Positions 50,038 to 59,925 of a stretch of 64,000 bases of DNA are shown here, piece after piece (positions within the stretch are counted from its first letter, which is position 1; every line of letters begins with the position of its first letter). Where the stretch lies: the NCBI GenBank assembly GCA_020633235.1, contig JACKEA010000009.1, positions 248,001 through 312,000 on the forward strand, read 5' to 3'. The notes beneath the pieces are model-generated. The model saw nothing but the letters and a program-made list of their open reading frames with translations. It was not told the origin of the DNA and did no database searches. Origin of the DNA: Polyangiaceae bacterium (lineage in GTDB: Bacteria > Myxococcota_A > Polyangia > Polyangiales > Polyangiaceae). Both the position numbers and the translations under genes were made by a program.

Positions 50038-51546
50038 TCAGGGCACCGTCACGCTGAAGGGGAGCTGCTCGGAATGGGCGTCCGGCGCGTCGTAGGGAGG
50101 AACCGTGACAGCGTACATGATGTCACGGACGCACGCCTTCGAGCCCCCCATTCCGGTGATGATCATCGGTCCCTTGCCCGTGTTGCGGAACCCCTTGAAG
50201 CCCGTGTAGGACTCCGACAGAGCTGCCGACTTCTTGGACTTGCACTGCGACGCGGCTTGCTGCTCTGCGGCGCGCAAGCGCTGCTCGGCAAGAGCGCGGT
50301 TGAAGGGCTTGGACGACGCCACAGTTGCAGAAGGCGCGGGGGCGGCGCTGACTGCCGGGGCAGTGGCTGTTCTGGCCTTCGGCGCGGGCGCGGCGGCGAC
50401 CTCGAGGGGCTTCGGGGCGCTCGAGGTGGCGCTCGCCACCGGGGGGACCGCGCTGGGCTCGGGCGACGCCACACTGACCGCCGGCATTGCGCTGGATGGC
50501 TGCGCCGAAGCGCTCTCGCCTGGCGTGAGGAAGAAATACGCGCCGGCAACCACGGCGACCGCCGCAAAGCCTACCCCGACCACGATGACGCCGAGGAGCA
50601 GGAGCAAGCCCGAACGGCGCTGCTGGCGTGGGGGGCTGGAAACCGCGGCCACAGCAGGTAGCGTCTCGAAGCCTGCCAGGCGCTCGAGCTCGAACAGCGC
50701 CTCCGACGCGGTTCGAAAACGCTGCGAGGGCTCGCGATCCACGGCGCGGGAAAACCAGGCGTCGAAGCCCGGCGGGACGCTAGCCCCATACTCGCCGGCG
50801 CGCGCCGAAGCGGCAATCAACGGTTCCACCAACGCTTCGCGCATCACTGCTTGCAGCGAGCCTTGCGGATCGTTGGCGGCGCGGAAGTAGTGGCACCCGG
50901 TCAAGAGCCGAAAGGCGAGTAGGCCCAACGCCCATACGTCTGCAGCGGGGGTGATCATGGCGCGCGGATCGCTCTGCTCCGGCGCCATCCACAGCGGCGT
51001 GCCGATGGTGGCCGTAGATGCGTCGTTGGCCTCCGCCACCAGCTTCGCGATGCCGAAGTCCAGCACTTTGACGTGCACGGACGTATCGGCGCTGTGAGCC
51101 CGAGCCAGGAACACGTTCTCCGGTTTGATGTCGCGATGCACGACGCCGGCGGCGTGAGCAGCACCGAGGGCGTGGCACAGGGGACGAAAGATACGCAGCA
51201 CCTCTCCGAGAGGCAGCGGGCCCCGCGCCCAGCGCGCGAGATCTTCTCCGTCGAGCAGCTCCATCGCGAGCCACGGGATCCCGAGCGTCGGGTCCACCCC
51301 GGCGGCGATCACCTGCACCACGTGCTCGCTCGCGATGTGACTGCCGACCCTTGCTTCTTGCACGAACCGATCGCGGAGCCTCGGTTCTTGCACCAAGGTC
51401 GGATGCATGACCTTGAGGGCGCGGAGCTGTCCGGTGCTGAGCTGCTCGGCCACGTACACCGCGCCCATGCCCCCCGCGGACAGCGGGCGCACCACACGGA
51501 ACTCGCCGCCCACGACGGTTCCGGGAGTCAGCTCCGACACCATCAT
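50038..51546 (-). CDS. Membrane Ser/Thr protein kinase
   Basis: The 502-residue protein has a complete kinase domain (GGMG P-loop about 25-28, Lys45, VHRDIKPEN with Asp139, DFG 163-165). A membrane helix (about 314-338) and a Pro/Ala/Ser extracytoplasmic linker follow. The C-terminal part has a conserved Cys pair in CKSKK and KACVRD. There are two adjacent ATGs (51546, 51543); either could be the start. Tandem with the preceding kinase on the same strand. Targets cannot be named from sequence. Confidence 0.9.
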   Translation of the reverse strand: MMVSELTPGTVVGGEFRVVRPLSAGGMGAVYVAEQLSTGQLRALKVMHPTLVQEPRLRDRFVQEARVGSHIASEHVVQVIAAGVDPTLGIPWLAMELLDGEDLARWARGPLPLGEVLRIFRPLCHALGAAHAAGVVHRDIKPENVFLARAHSADTSVHVKVLDFGIAKLVAEANDASTATIGTPLWMAPEQSDPRAMITPAADVWALGLLAFRLLTGCHYFRAANDPQGSLQAVMREALVEPLIAASARAGEYGASVPPGFDAWFSRAVDREPSQRFRTASEALFELERLAGFETLPAVAAVSSPPRQQRRSGLLLLLGVIVVGVGFAAVAVVAGAYFFLTPGESASAQPSSAMPAVSVASPEPSAVPPVASATSSAPKPLEVAAAPAPKARTATAPAVSAAPAPSATVASSKPFNRALAEQRLRAAEQQAASQCKSKKSAALSESYTGFKGFRNTGKGPMIITGMGGSKACVRDIMYAVTVPPYDAPDAHSEQLPFSVTVP

Positions 51547-51605
51547 CCCACCATCCAGCGTACTCGCATTTGGCCGGAGGGCGCCACGCGCTATGCTCCG
51601 CTGCA

Positions 51606-53675
51606 ATGCGACGCTTGGCTTGGCTCGTGGTGTGCTGCTTGGGGATGGCCGCTTGCGGCGGTGACGACGGCGCGGGCGGTGGCACGGGCGGCAGCTGCGC
51701 CGACTGCGTGCCCGACGGAACCCTGGGCCTCATCGATCTGAGCGTGGACCTGAGCGACCCGGCGCACTTCTTCGACGCCCCCTACCCAAGCGACCTGCGC
51801 CTCGGCGCCGACGGCCACCCGAACCTGGACGGATTCCCGAACCCCAACGACATCGGCATCCTGTCCGGCCTGCTCGCGAACGCGAAAGAGGCACGCGGGT
51901 TCCCGGTCATCCCCGTGGCGCACTTCCGCTTCACCGCGCCCATCGCCGGTCGTAGCGTCGAGGACCTGGTCCCGGCGGACAAGACCTCTCCCATCTTGCT
52001 CGTGGACGTGGACGAGGCTTCTCCGGAGCGCGGCCGGCTGATCCCGGTGCTGGCGGAGACGCCCGCGCCGGACATCTACGTGCCGGAGAATCTCCTCTCC
52101 GTCGCACCGCGCCCGGGCTTCGTGCTGCGACCCGAGACCCGCTACGCGTTCGTGGTGATGGCGTCCGCCAAGGACGCCGAGGGTGCCGACCTCGCTCAAA
52201 CGCCGCTCCTCAGGCGCCTGCGAACCCACACACCGAGCGGAGACGCCGAAAAGGCTGCCGACGCCCTGTACACCCCACTATGGGACACGCTGAAGAGCGC
52301 CGACATCCCGGCGGACAGCGTGGCCAACGCCACCGTGTTCACCACCGGGGACGTGGTCGCCGACCAGTACCAGCTGAGCCAGGGCGTCGTCGACGAGTAC
52401 GACCCCACCATCGAAGACCTCGCCCCCGTCGACGACGCCGAGGTGACCGAAGCGTGCATCGTCTCCGGCACCATCAGCTATCCCGAGTTCCAGAAAGGAA
52501 CGCCGCCGTTCAACACCGAAGGGCGCTTCGAGCTCGATGGCAACGGCCTGCCGATCGAGCAACGCACGGAGGTCGCGCCCATCAAGATCGTGCTGCCCAA
52601 GACCGAGATGCCCGCCGGCGGCTACCCGCTGGTGCTCAACATCCACGGCTCCGGCGGCTACAGCATCGCCATGGTGCGCCCCGTGGGAGACGACGGCCTG
52701 CCCGGCGCTCCCATCGGTCCCGCCCTTCCCTACGCCGTGCGCGGGTTCGCGACGGCGGGCAGCGCCATGCCCCTCAACCCGGAGCGCCTGCCCGGGGCCG
52801 CGGAGACCGCCTACCTCAACGTCAATAACCTCGCCGCCATGCGCGACACCTTTCGCCAGGGTCAGATCGAGCTGCGCCTGTTCTTGAAGGCGCTCGAAAA
52901 GCTCCAGATCGACCCCGCGGCCCTCGGCAGCTGCACCGGCCCCACGCTTCCGAACGGCGAAACCAGCTTCCACTTCGACCCCGGGCAGGTGGTGGTCACC
53001 GGACAATCCATGGGCGGCATGTACACCAACATGATCGCCGCCATCGAGCCGAAGCTCCGCGCCGCCGTGCCCACCGGCGCCGGCGGCCACTGGACGCACT
53101 TCATCTTCCACACTCCGCTGCAGGGCGGGAACTTCCCGAAGCTCCTCGGCTTGATCTTGGCCACGCCGGAGACGCTCTCCTTCTTGCATCCGGTGCTGGG
53201 CATCGGCGCCGCCGCGTTGGAGCCGGCGGATCCCATCGTGTTCGTGCCCCGCATCGCACAGCGCCCGCTTCCGGGGCACCCGGTGCGCCCGGTGTACGAG
53301 CCCTGCGCCCCCAACGACAGCTACTTCGCACAGGAGACCTACGACGCCATCGCCCTGGCCTACGGCCACCAGCAAGCCGGCAGCGAGCAGTGGCCCAGCA
53401 TGCAGCAAGCTCTGGCCCTCAAAGGGCTCGACGGCCTGCTGGGCTTCCCGGTGGAGGACGACCTCACGAACGAGGAAGGGGAAGCCTTCACGGGGGTGGT
53501 GCTTCAGTTCGCGCCCCAAGCGCTACCCGGAGAAACCAACGCCGACGGCCACGCCATCTACTCCCACCGGAACGACGTAAAGTACCAATACGGCTGCTTC
53601 ATCGAGTCCTTCTTGAAGACGGGGCACGCCCGCGTGCCCGCGCCGCAAGACGACTGGACTGCCGCCTGTCAGTAG
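51606..53675 (+). CDS. Secreted lipoprotein with alpha/beta-hydrolase-like fold
   Basis: The 689-residue protein has a lipobox (CCLGMAACGGDD) and a large globular region. LVLNIHGSGGYSIAM (oxyanion-type HGxGG) and VVVTGQSMGGMYTNMI (GxSxG with Ser nucleophile) indicate an alpha/beta-hydrolase core. A C-terminal His (SHRNDVKYQYGC) may complete the triad. An N-terminal ~300-residue domain starts DAPYPSDLRLG and resembles similar myxobacterial secreted proteins. Likely an esterase- or lipase-like exported enzyme; substrate unknown. Divergent from the kinase pair (59 bp between starts). Confidence 0.75.
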   Translation: MRRLAWLVVCCLGMAACGGDDGAGGGTGGSCADCVPDGTLGLIDLSVDLSDPAHFFDAPYPSDLRLGADGHPNLDGFPNPNDIGILSGLLANAKEARGFPVIPVAHFRFTAPIAGRSVEDLVPADKTSPILLVDVDEASPERGRLIPVLAETPAPDIYVPENLLSVAPRPGFVLRPETRYAFVVMASAKDAEGADLAQTPLLRRLRTHTPSGDAEKAADALYTPLWDTLKSADIPADSVANATVFTTGDVVADQYQLSQGVVDEYDPTIEDLAPVDDAEVTEACIVSGTISYPEFQKGTPPFNTEGRFELDGNGLPIEQRTEVAPIKIVLPKTEMPAGGYPLVLNIHGSGGYSIAMVRPVGDDGLPGAPIGPALPYAVRGFATAGSAMPLNPERLPGAAETAYLNVNNLAAMRDTFRQGQIELRLFLKALEKLQIDPAALGSCTGPTLPNGETSFHFDPGQVVVTGQSMGGMYTNMIAAIEPKLRAAVPTGAGGHWTHFIFHTPLQGGNFPKLLGLILATPETLSFLHPVLGIGAAALEPADPIVFVPRIAQRPLPGHPVRPVYEPCAPNDSYFAQETYDAIALAYGHQQAGSEQWPSMQQALALKGLDGLLGFPVEDDLTNEEGEAFTGVVLQFAPQALPGETNADGHAIYSHRNDVKYQYGCFIESFLKTGHARVPAPQDDWTAACQ

Positions 53676-53752
53676 GGGGTCTTGGGTGTCGGTCCGCCGC
53701 GGTAACCCCACGTGGAGCCCGCGCGGGAAATCCCGTAAGCTTCGGGATCGGG

Positions 53753-55597
53753 ATGAAACGGCTCATTCAATGGGTGTTGGCGGCGGGTGTCGCCCTGGTG
53801 GCGGCGAGCTGCGCTCAGTCGAGCGACGATCCGAGCCCCGGAGGGCCCGGCGGCGGATGTCAGAACGGCCAGACCACGTGCGGTGGCGCGTGCGTCGACC
53901 TGAAATCGGATCCGAACAACTGCGGCGATTGCGGAAACGCCTGCCAGAGCGGTGAGGCTTGCTCTGCGGGGAGCTGCGAGGGCGGCTGTAGCGGGAGCCT
54001 GGCGCAGTGTGGCGCCTCCTGTGTGGACGTCCAGACCAGCACCAGCAACTGCGGGAGCTGCGGCAACATTTGCACCGTTGGCGACGTCTGCTCCCAGGGC
54101 AAGTGCCAAGGCTCGTGCGTGGGCGGCACCACCCAATGCGCCGGCACCTGCGTCGATACCAACACGGATCCCGCCAACTGCGGCACCTGCGGCAACATCT
54201 GCGGAGCCGGGGAAGTCTGCTCCGCCGGGCAATGCAGCGTGCAGTGCTCCGGCGGCCTCACCACCTGCGACGGCAAATGCGTCGATACGCAGGCGGATCC
54301 AAACCACTGCGGCGCGTGCGGCAACGCCTGCGCCGTTGGCGCAGGGGAGGTCTGCTCTCTGGGGCAGTGCTCCCTGCAATGCTTGGGCGGCACCGAGAAC
54401 TGCAGCAACAAGTGCGTCGATACGGCGCTGGATCCCGCCAACTGCGGCAGCTGTGGCAACGCCTGTCAGAGCGGCGAGGTGTGCAGCGGCGGGCAGTGCG
54501 CGGTTCAATGCTCCGGCGGCACCACCAATTGCGCCGGCAAGTGCGTGGACACCGGCCTCGATCCCAACAACTGCGGCAGCTGCGGCAACTCGTGCGGCAG
54601 CGGGGAGAGCTGTCAGAACGGGCAGTGCACCTTGGTGTGCTCCGGCGGCCTCACCAAATGCGGCAACAAATGCGTGGATCTGACCTCGGATCCCGCCAAC
54701 TGCGGCAGCTGCAGCAGCCCCTGTAGCGCCGGCTATCAGTGTCAGCAGAGCCAGTGCAAGCTGGTGTGCTCCGGCGGCAGCACCAACTGCAGCAACACCT
54801 GCGTGGATCTGACCAACGATCCCAACAACTGCGGCGCCTGCGGGACCAAGTGCACCACCGGGCAGAGCTGCGTCAGCGGGGCCTGCACGCTGGTGTGCTC
54901 GGGGGGCACCACCAAGTGCGGCAACCAATGCGTGACCCTGAGCACGGATCCGAACAACTGCGGAAGCTGCGGCAACAAGTGCGCGTCCGGGCAGAGCTGC
55001 CAGAGCGGCAGCTGTACCGTCGTGTGCAGCGGCGGCACCACCAACTGCAGTAACCAGTGCGTCAACCTGCAGACGGATCCGAATCACTGCGGAACGTGCA
55101 CCAAGGTGTGCAGCGCCGGTCAGGTGTGTCAGTCCGGCAGCTGCGTCTCCACGTGCAATCCCAGCACCAACATCGGCACCTCCGCCACTGGCAGCAGTAG
55201 TGGCGGCGGCCTCTCCACCTACGGCTATGGCCCGGAACAAATGGTGGACGGCAAGCTCGAAGCGTCGTGCAGCACCGATCCGTACCATTGGATCACGGCA
55301 GGCACTTCGCCGGGGTCGTCCTGGGCTCAGCTCGCGTGGTCGAGCTCCAAGACCGTGGCGCGCATCTCGATCGACACGGGCACCGGCTGCGCCGGGCGCA
55401 TTTTGGCCGGAGCCACCATTCAGTGGTGGAACGGCAGTGCGTGGGTCACGGCGGGCACCGTCAGCGGCAAGACCGGCGACTGGTCCTTCACCTTCCCAAG
55501 CGCCGTACAGACCACGAAGATCCGCCTGTACGGTGTGTACACCGTGTCCGGCAGCATCAATCCCGTCATCTACGAGTGGCAGGTGTTCTCCTGCTGA
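53753..55597 (+). CDS. Stig1-type Cys-repeat lipoprotein with C-terminal discoidin-like domain
   Basis: The 614-residue lipoprotein (lipobox ALVAASCAQSS) has ten tandem ~43-residue Cys repeats (about 35-470). Each repeat has the form C-x6-C-x3-CV-x5-D-x-NCG-x-CG/CS and then a C-x4-G-x2-C/x3-C tail. This is the plant stigma-protein Stig1 pattern seen in many Myxococcota. The C-terminal ~130 residues have the features of a galactose-binding/discoidin module (YGPEQMVDGKLEA, WAQLAWSSSKTVARISI, YEWQVFSC). It should be a surface adhesin with rigid disulfide-rod repeats. The repeats differ at many positions, so recent slippage is not evident. Confidence 0.85.
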   Translation: MKRLIQWVLAAGVALVAASCAQSSDDPSPGGPGGGCQNGQTTCGGACVDLKSDPNNCGDCGNACQSGEACSAGSCEGGCSGSLAQCGASCVDVQTSTSNCGSCGNICTVGDVCSQGKCQGSCVGGTTQCAGTCVDTNTDPANCGTCGNICGAGEVCSAGQCSVQCSGGLTTCDGKCVDTQADPNHCGACGNACAVGAGEVCSLGQCSLQCLGGTENCSNKCVDTALDPANCGSCGNACQSGEVCSGGQCAVQCSGGTTNCAGKCVDTGLDPNNCGSCGNSCGSGESCQNGQCTLVCSGGLTKCGNKCVDLTSDPANCGSCSSPCSAGYQCQQSQCKLVCSGGSTNCSNTCVDLTNDPNNCGACGTKCTTGQSCVSGACTLVCSGGTTKCGNQCVTLSTDPNNCGSCGNKCASGQSCQSGSCTVVCSGGTTNCSNQCVNLQTDPNHCGTCTKVCSAGQVCQSGSCVSTCNPSTNIGTSATGSSSGGGLSTYGYGPEQMVDGKLEASCSTDPYHWITAGTSPGSSWAQLAWSSSKTVARISIDTGTGCAGRILAGATIQWWNGSAWVTAGTVSGKTGDWSFTFPSAVQTTKIRLYGVYTVSGSINPVIYEWQVFSC

Positions 55598-55657
55598 GCC
55601 CTGGCGGTTATACTCGCCGACCCCATCACGTCGGCGTGCGCCGCCGGGAGGCCATCG

Positions 55658-56524
55658 ATGACCGTTTCACCCGCCGAGCTGCGGAAGATTCCGCTATTTT
55701 CCAACATCACGGATGAGCACCTGCAAACCCTGGTGGCCGCCTTCGAGCTGCGCTCGCTGCCCGCCGGGGAGGTGCTGTTCGAGGCCGGCGCGGTGCCGGA
55801 GCGGTTTTTGATCCTGGTGCGCGGCTCGGTGGCGCTGAAGGAGGGCAACGAGGAGCGCTTTCGCCTGCGCCCCATTGCGCCGGTCGGTGAGCTAGCCGCC
55901 ATCACGGGGCTGGAGCGGCGCATGACGGCCGTCACCCTGGAGCCTTCGGAGGTGCTGAGCATCTCCACGCAGAAGTTGATGGAGTTCTGCGAGCAGCACG
56001 GAGACGTCGCCTTCCCCTTCCACTACAACCTGCTGCACGTGGTGGCGGACAAGGTCAAGCGCGACCAACGCCGCGTGGCGGAGATGCAGCACAACATCAT
56101 CACCACGCAAAAGGCGATGAAGCGCATGCGGGACGCCCTGCTGGAGGGCGAGGACACGCCGCTCCACAAGCAACTCTTCGACGAGCTCGAGAAGCTCATC
56201 GAGCAGAACAAGAAGGGGCGCTACCTGGTGGAGCCCGCCCGAGCGTTGCCCACCAACGTGCGGCTGGACAACGGCACCACCGTCCCCGTCACTGCCCTAT
56301 CCAGGGAGTGGCTGAAGTTCGCTGCCGGAAAGTCCGCACCGTCCGTGGGCAAGGACTGGAGCGGCGTGCTGGTTCTACCGGGACACGAGCTGGCGGTGAG
56401 CGGGCGCGTGGACCACGTGGAGGGCGACGCCGTGGCGGTGAAGCTGGACATGCTCATCGACGAGTACGCCCACGCCCTGGACGACTACCTCACCCGCTTG
56501 CAGATGCTCGACGTCGTGCTGTAG
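55658..56524 (+). CDS. Cyclic-nucleotide-binding-domain protein
   Basis: The 288-residue protein begins with a cNMP-binding fold (about 8-120). Its phosphate-binding segment is APVGELAAITGLERRMTAVT, where the usual Arg/Ser pair is only partly kept, so it may bind another ligand. A helical linker (about 130-185) and a C-terminal ~90-residue beta-rich domain (NGTTVPVTALSREWLKF ... LPGHELAVSGRVDHVE) follow; the latter looks PilZ-like but lacks a confident RxxxR. There is no DNA-binding domain. It converges with the kinase gene at 56533, with 8 bp between stops. Confidence 0.75.
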   Translation: MTVSPAELRKIPLFSNITDEHLQTLVAAFELRSLPAGEVLFEAGAVPERFLILVRGSVALKEGNEERFRLRPIAPVGELAAITGLERRMTAVTLEPSEVLSISTQKLMEFCEQHGDVAFPFHYNLLHVVADKVKRDQRRVAEMQHNIITTQKAMKRMRDALLEGEDTPLHKQLFDELEKLIEQNKKGRYLVEPARALPTNVRLDNGTTVPVTALSREWLKFAAGKSAPSVGKDWSGVLVLPGHELAVSGRVDHVEGDAVAVKLDMLIDEYAHALDDYLTRLQMLDVVL

Positions 56525-56532
56525 CGCACCCG

Positions 56533-58449
56533 TCAGCCCTCGGACTGAACCTCGGCGAACAGCTCCCGCAGGTGCCACGACTGCACAATGGTTCGGCGCT
56601 GCGCCGCCATCAGCTCGTCGTGCAACCAGCCGGCAAATAGCGCCGGTAGCGCGACGAAAGTGGCACTGCCGTACACGAACGCGAGCAGCATCGGTCCCTC
56701 GGAGAAGGCCAGCGCCCGCGAGTAGAGCACGATCTGCCCGGGCTCGAAGGAGTACGCAGGCGCAAAGATGCCCAGCGCTTCCACGCCGTAGGGCAAGAGG
56801 GCGCCCAGCGTGATGAGTGTGATCGCCACCCGGCGTTCGCTGGGCGTCACGTGGGCCACGAAGAACATCAACACGCCCGCCGCCAGGGCGGGCACCAGCG
56901 CGAAGGGACCCGCAAGCGAGCTGACGAGCCCCACCAAGGTCGCCGTGAGTAGGCTGAGCACGTGGGCATGCAGCGCGCGCGTTCGTTGTCGTGAGGACCA
57001 GAACGCGAACCCCGCGCAGGCGACGCCCGCTATCGTGAGCGCGACGATGGCCGACCAGCTCCGCACGCCGATCCAAAGCGCCAGCGGGAAGGTCGCCAGC
57101 ATCGCGCAGAACCCGAGCGCCCCCATGCGGGCGCCCCGGGCGCGCAGTCGATCCACGTGCACGCGGTACTCCTCTTCAGCCTGCGCCGGAGCCGGGCCCT
57201 CCACGTCCACCAACAGCTCCACCATCAGCTTCTGCGCCGCGACGTTGTCGGAATCCAGCGCCAGCGCCTTGACCACGTGGCGCATGGCGCTCACGCGCCA
57301 CCCGGTATCTGCGCCCTCGTCGCTGGCCAGGGCACGCGCTTTCTGCACGTGATCGCGGGCCAGGGCTCGGCGCGCCTCACGATCGCGGTCGCCCTCCAAG
57401 AACCGCTCCAGAGCCTCGGCCAGCTCGCCCACACTCTCGCTGCGATCCGTGAGCTCCGGCGCAGTGGCGCGCAGGCACAGCTCGTCGAGCTCCGGTGGGA
57501 TGTCCGGATCCACGTCTCGAGGCCGCTTCTTCTCCCCCGCCGTCACCCGCGCCACCATGGCCGGAAAGCTCTCGCTCTTGCGAAACGGTCGTAGGGTCAA
57601 GATCTCGTACAGCACCACGCCCAGCGCGAACACGTCCGCGCGTCCGTCTACCGTGAGGCCCTGCATCTGCTCTGGCGCCATGTAGCCCAAGCTGCCGACC
57701 AGATCTCCGCCGCGCGTCAGTCCCATGGACGCATCCAGCACCACGGGCAAGCGCTCGTCCTCGTCGCTGGCGTCCTTGTCCACCCGCGCGACGCCCCAGT
57801 CCAGGACGTAGACTTCGCCGTAGTCGCCGATCATGATGTTGCTGGGCTTCAAGTCGCGGTGCACCACGCCGCGGACGTGGGCGTAGTGCACCGCGTGGCA
57901 CGCCTGGGTGAAGGCGGCGAGCAAGCGGCGGCGCCCGAAGCGTTCACGCGTCTCGGTATCGCCCCGTGCCGACAGCTCCAAGATGCGTGACAGGGTCTGC
58001 CCACGCACACGTTTCATGGTGAAGAACGGCTGGCCCTGTTCGTCGAAATCGAGGTCATACACGGGCACCACGGCGGGGTGCTCGAGCTGCCCTTGGATGC
58101 GCGCCTCGCGCAAGAAACGCCGCCGGGTGGCCTCGCCGCTCAGGGGCTCCAGCAACCGCTTCACGGCGACGTGACGCCCGATCCGCGCATCCCGCGTGAG
58201 CCGCACCTCCCCCATCCCGCCGGCGCCCAGCACGGGTCCCGCCTCGTAGCGCTCCTCGTCCTGAACCACGCGCTCGCCGGCATCGGTGTACACCGGCACG
58301 ATGTCCGCCTCGCCCGTCGCCAGATCGAAGGTGACGCCGCTGCTCTCGGCAGCCTTGTCCCCCGACTCCGCGACCAGGGTCGGCCCCGTGGCGTCTACCT
58401 CTGCCACGGTCTCGACCATGTCCTGAGCGGCGACCTGCTCCTTGTCCAT
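56533..58449 (-). CDS. Ser/Thr protein kinase with C-terminal multi-pass membrane domain
   Basis: The 638-residue protein has a ~60-residue acidic N-terminal tail, then a kinase domain (P-loop GAGGMG about 75-80, Lys97, HRD loop VHRDLKPSN with Asp199) in which DFG is replaced by DWG (217-219). APE is YMAPEQMQG. The catalytic residues otherwise stand. A helical linker (about 360-430) leads to six or so membrane helices to the end. This kinase-plus-polytopic-membrane plan differs from the single-helix kinases at 48-51 kb, suggesting a membrane-sensing role. Confidence 0.9.
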   Translation of the reverse strand: MDKEQVAAQDMVETVAEVDATGPTLVAESGDKAAESSGVTFDLATGEADIVPVYTDAGERVVQDEERYEAGPVLGAGGMGEVRLTRDARIGRHVAVKRLLEPLSGEATRRRFLREARIQGQLEHPAVVPVYDLDFDEQGQPFFTMKRVRGQTLSRILELSARGDTETRERFGRRRLLAAFTQACHAVHYAHVRGVVHRDLKPSNIMIGDYGEVYVLDWGVARVDKDASDEDERLPVVLDASMGLTRGGDLVGSLGYMAPEQMQGLTVDGRADVFALGVVLYEILTLRPFRKSESFPAMVARVTAGEKKRPRDVDPDIPPELDELCLRATAPELTDRSESVGELAEALERFLEGDRDREARRALARDHVQKARALASDEGADTGWRVSAMRHVVKALALDSDNVAAQKLMVELLVDVEGPAPAQAEEEYRVHVDRLRARGARMGALGFCAMLATFPLALWIGVRSWSAIVALTIAGVACAGFAFWSSRQRTRALHAHVLSLLTATLVGLVSSLAGPFALVPALAAGVLMFFVAHVTPSERRVAITLITLGALLPYGVEALGIFAPAYSFEPGQIVLYSRALAFSEGPMLLAFVYGSATFVALPALFAGWLHDELMAAQRRTIVQSWHLRELFAEVQSEG

Positions 58450-58530
58450 ACCGCGCAGTCTATAGCCGGACCGCCGCGTCTCGCTTCCCCGAACTTTTCC
58501 TACGGATCGACATCAGTTAGACAGAACAAG

Positions 58531-59886
58531 ATGGCTGCGCACCTGTCGCGGATCACGATGGCGCTGTGCCTCGCGGGCTGCGCATCCCCCGAGCTCCCCA
58601 AGGCCAGTGCCCCTGCCGCCGCCCGCCCAAGGCCCGTCAACCGCAGCGCGTCCACCGCGCCCGTTGCCGAGACTTCCGCGCCGGCTCCCAAGTGTGACGC
58701 TCTCTCGGCGCGCGCCGCAGCCAAGCCCCAGGATCCCATCGCGTCGCCGATACCGTTCATCGAGCTGCCGAAGAACTTGGAGCCGCTGTTCGAAAAATGG
58801 GCAGCGCTCGAGCGAAAGAGCCGCACGGAGCCCGTACGCATCGCCTTTTACGGCGACTCGAACCTCACGCTGGACGGCATCAGTGGCGCTCTGCGTCGCG
58901 ACCTCCAAGGCCGCTTCGGTGACGCGGGCCACGGCTTCCTCGGCTTGGGGATGCCCTTTCGCGGCTATCGTCACATGGACGTGAGCCGCACTCACGTCGG
59001 CTACTGGCGCACGTACATCTTCACCCACGGGGAAAAGCCCAAGGTCGGCGGCTTCGGCGCCGCCGGCATGGCCGCCGCCACCGGAGAAAAGCGCGCTCGC
59101 GTTCGCATCACCACCGCGAAAGAAGGCTCGCCCGTCGGCACCCGCGCCAGCCGCTTCGGCGTCTTCTTCCTGCGGCAGCCCGGTGGCGGTCGCTTCGTGC
59201 TCGAGGTCGATGGCGAGCCGAAGCGCGAGGTCGACACCGAGGCCGCGAGCGAGAGCGTGGCCCTCGAGTGGGCGGAGACCGAAGACGCGCCGCACACCTT
59301 CGTGGTGGAGAACCTCGAGAAGCGCTTCGTGCATTTCTACGGCACCGTGCTCGAGCGAAAGATGCCGGGCACCATCGTCGATTCTCTAGGTGTCACGGGC
59401 TCCACCTACGGTGCGCTGGCCCAGCTCGACGAGACCCGCGTCCGCGAGATGCTCGCCCTCCGCCCCTACGACATGGTCATCTTCATGCTGGGCACGAATT
59501 TCTGGAACACGGAGGAGAACCCGGAAGGGCTGAAGAAGCTCGTCGCCCTGCACCAAAGCGTCACGCCCGGTGTGCCCATCCTGGTGCTGATGCCGCCGGA
59601 CCACGTGAAGACCAAGAGCTCCACGCACTCGGATCCCCGCATCTTGCGCGTGGTGGAGCAGCTCGCCGAAGCCGCGCGACAGGCCAAAGTCGCTCAGTGG
59701 GACCTACGCCAGGCGATGGGTGGCGACGGCTCCATGTGGACGTTCCGCCAGCGCGGCTTGGCGGGCGACGACATGTATCACCTCACCGACACGGGCGCGC
59801 GCATCATGGGTCATCGCCTGGGATACGCACTCTTGAACGCGTACCAGAGCTACGTCCAGGCGCATCCGCAATCGGGGTGTAGATAG
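58531..59886 (+). CDS. SGNH/GDSL-type hydrolase lipoprotein
   Basis: The 451-residue protein has a lipobox (ALCLAGCAS, Cys17) and a Pro/Ala linker. The SGNH-hydrolase core follows: FYGDSNLTLDG with nucleophile Ser110 (block I), HGFLGLGMP, the Asn-bearing FMLGTNFWN (block III), and DDMYHLTDTG carrying the Asp/His of block V. Such enzymes remove acetyl or acyl groups, often from cell-wall or exported polysaccharides, so an acetylesterase on the surface is plausible. A hairpin terminator follows at 59907-59925. Confidence 0.82.
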   Translation: MAAHLSRITMALCLAGCASPELPKASAPAAARPRPVNRSASTAPVAETSAPAPKCDALSARAAAKPQDPIASPIPFIELPKNLEPLFEKWAALERKSRTEPVRIAFYGDSNLTLDGISGALRRDLQGRFGDAGHGFLGLGMPFRGYRHMDVSRTHVGYWRTYIFTHGEKPKVGGFGAAGMAAATGEKRARVRITTAKEGSPVGTRASRFGVFFLRQPGGGRFVLEVDGEPKREVDTEAASESVALEWAETEDAPHTFVVENLEKRFVHFYGTVLERKMPGTIVDSLGVTGSTYGALAQLDETRVREMLALRPYDMVIFMLGTNFWNTEENPEGLKKLVALHQSVTPGVPILVLMPPDHVKTKSSTHSDPRILRVVEQLAEAARQAKVAQWDLRQAMGGDGSMWTFRQRGLAGDDMYHLTDTGARIMGHRLGYALLNAYQSYVQAHPQSGCR

Positions 59887-59906
59887 GGAAGGGATTTGTT
59901 CTCGGT

Positions 59907-59925
59907 GATTCGCCAAAGGCGAATC
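59907..59925 (+). terminator. Hairpin after the SGNH hydrolase gene
   Basis: GATTCGCC (59907-59914), AAA, GGCGAATC (59918-59925) forms a perfect 8-bp stem with a 3-base loop, 20 bp after the stop codon. A second stem CCCC/GGGG with a TTCTTCT tail follows, so this looks like a genuine terminator. A further hairpin CCCGGC-CTC-GCCGGG lies at 59998-60012. Confidence 0.7.
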
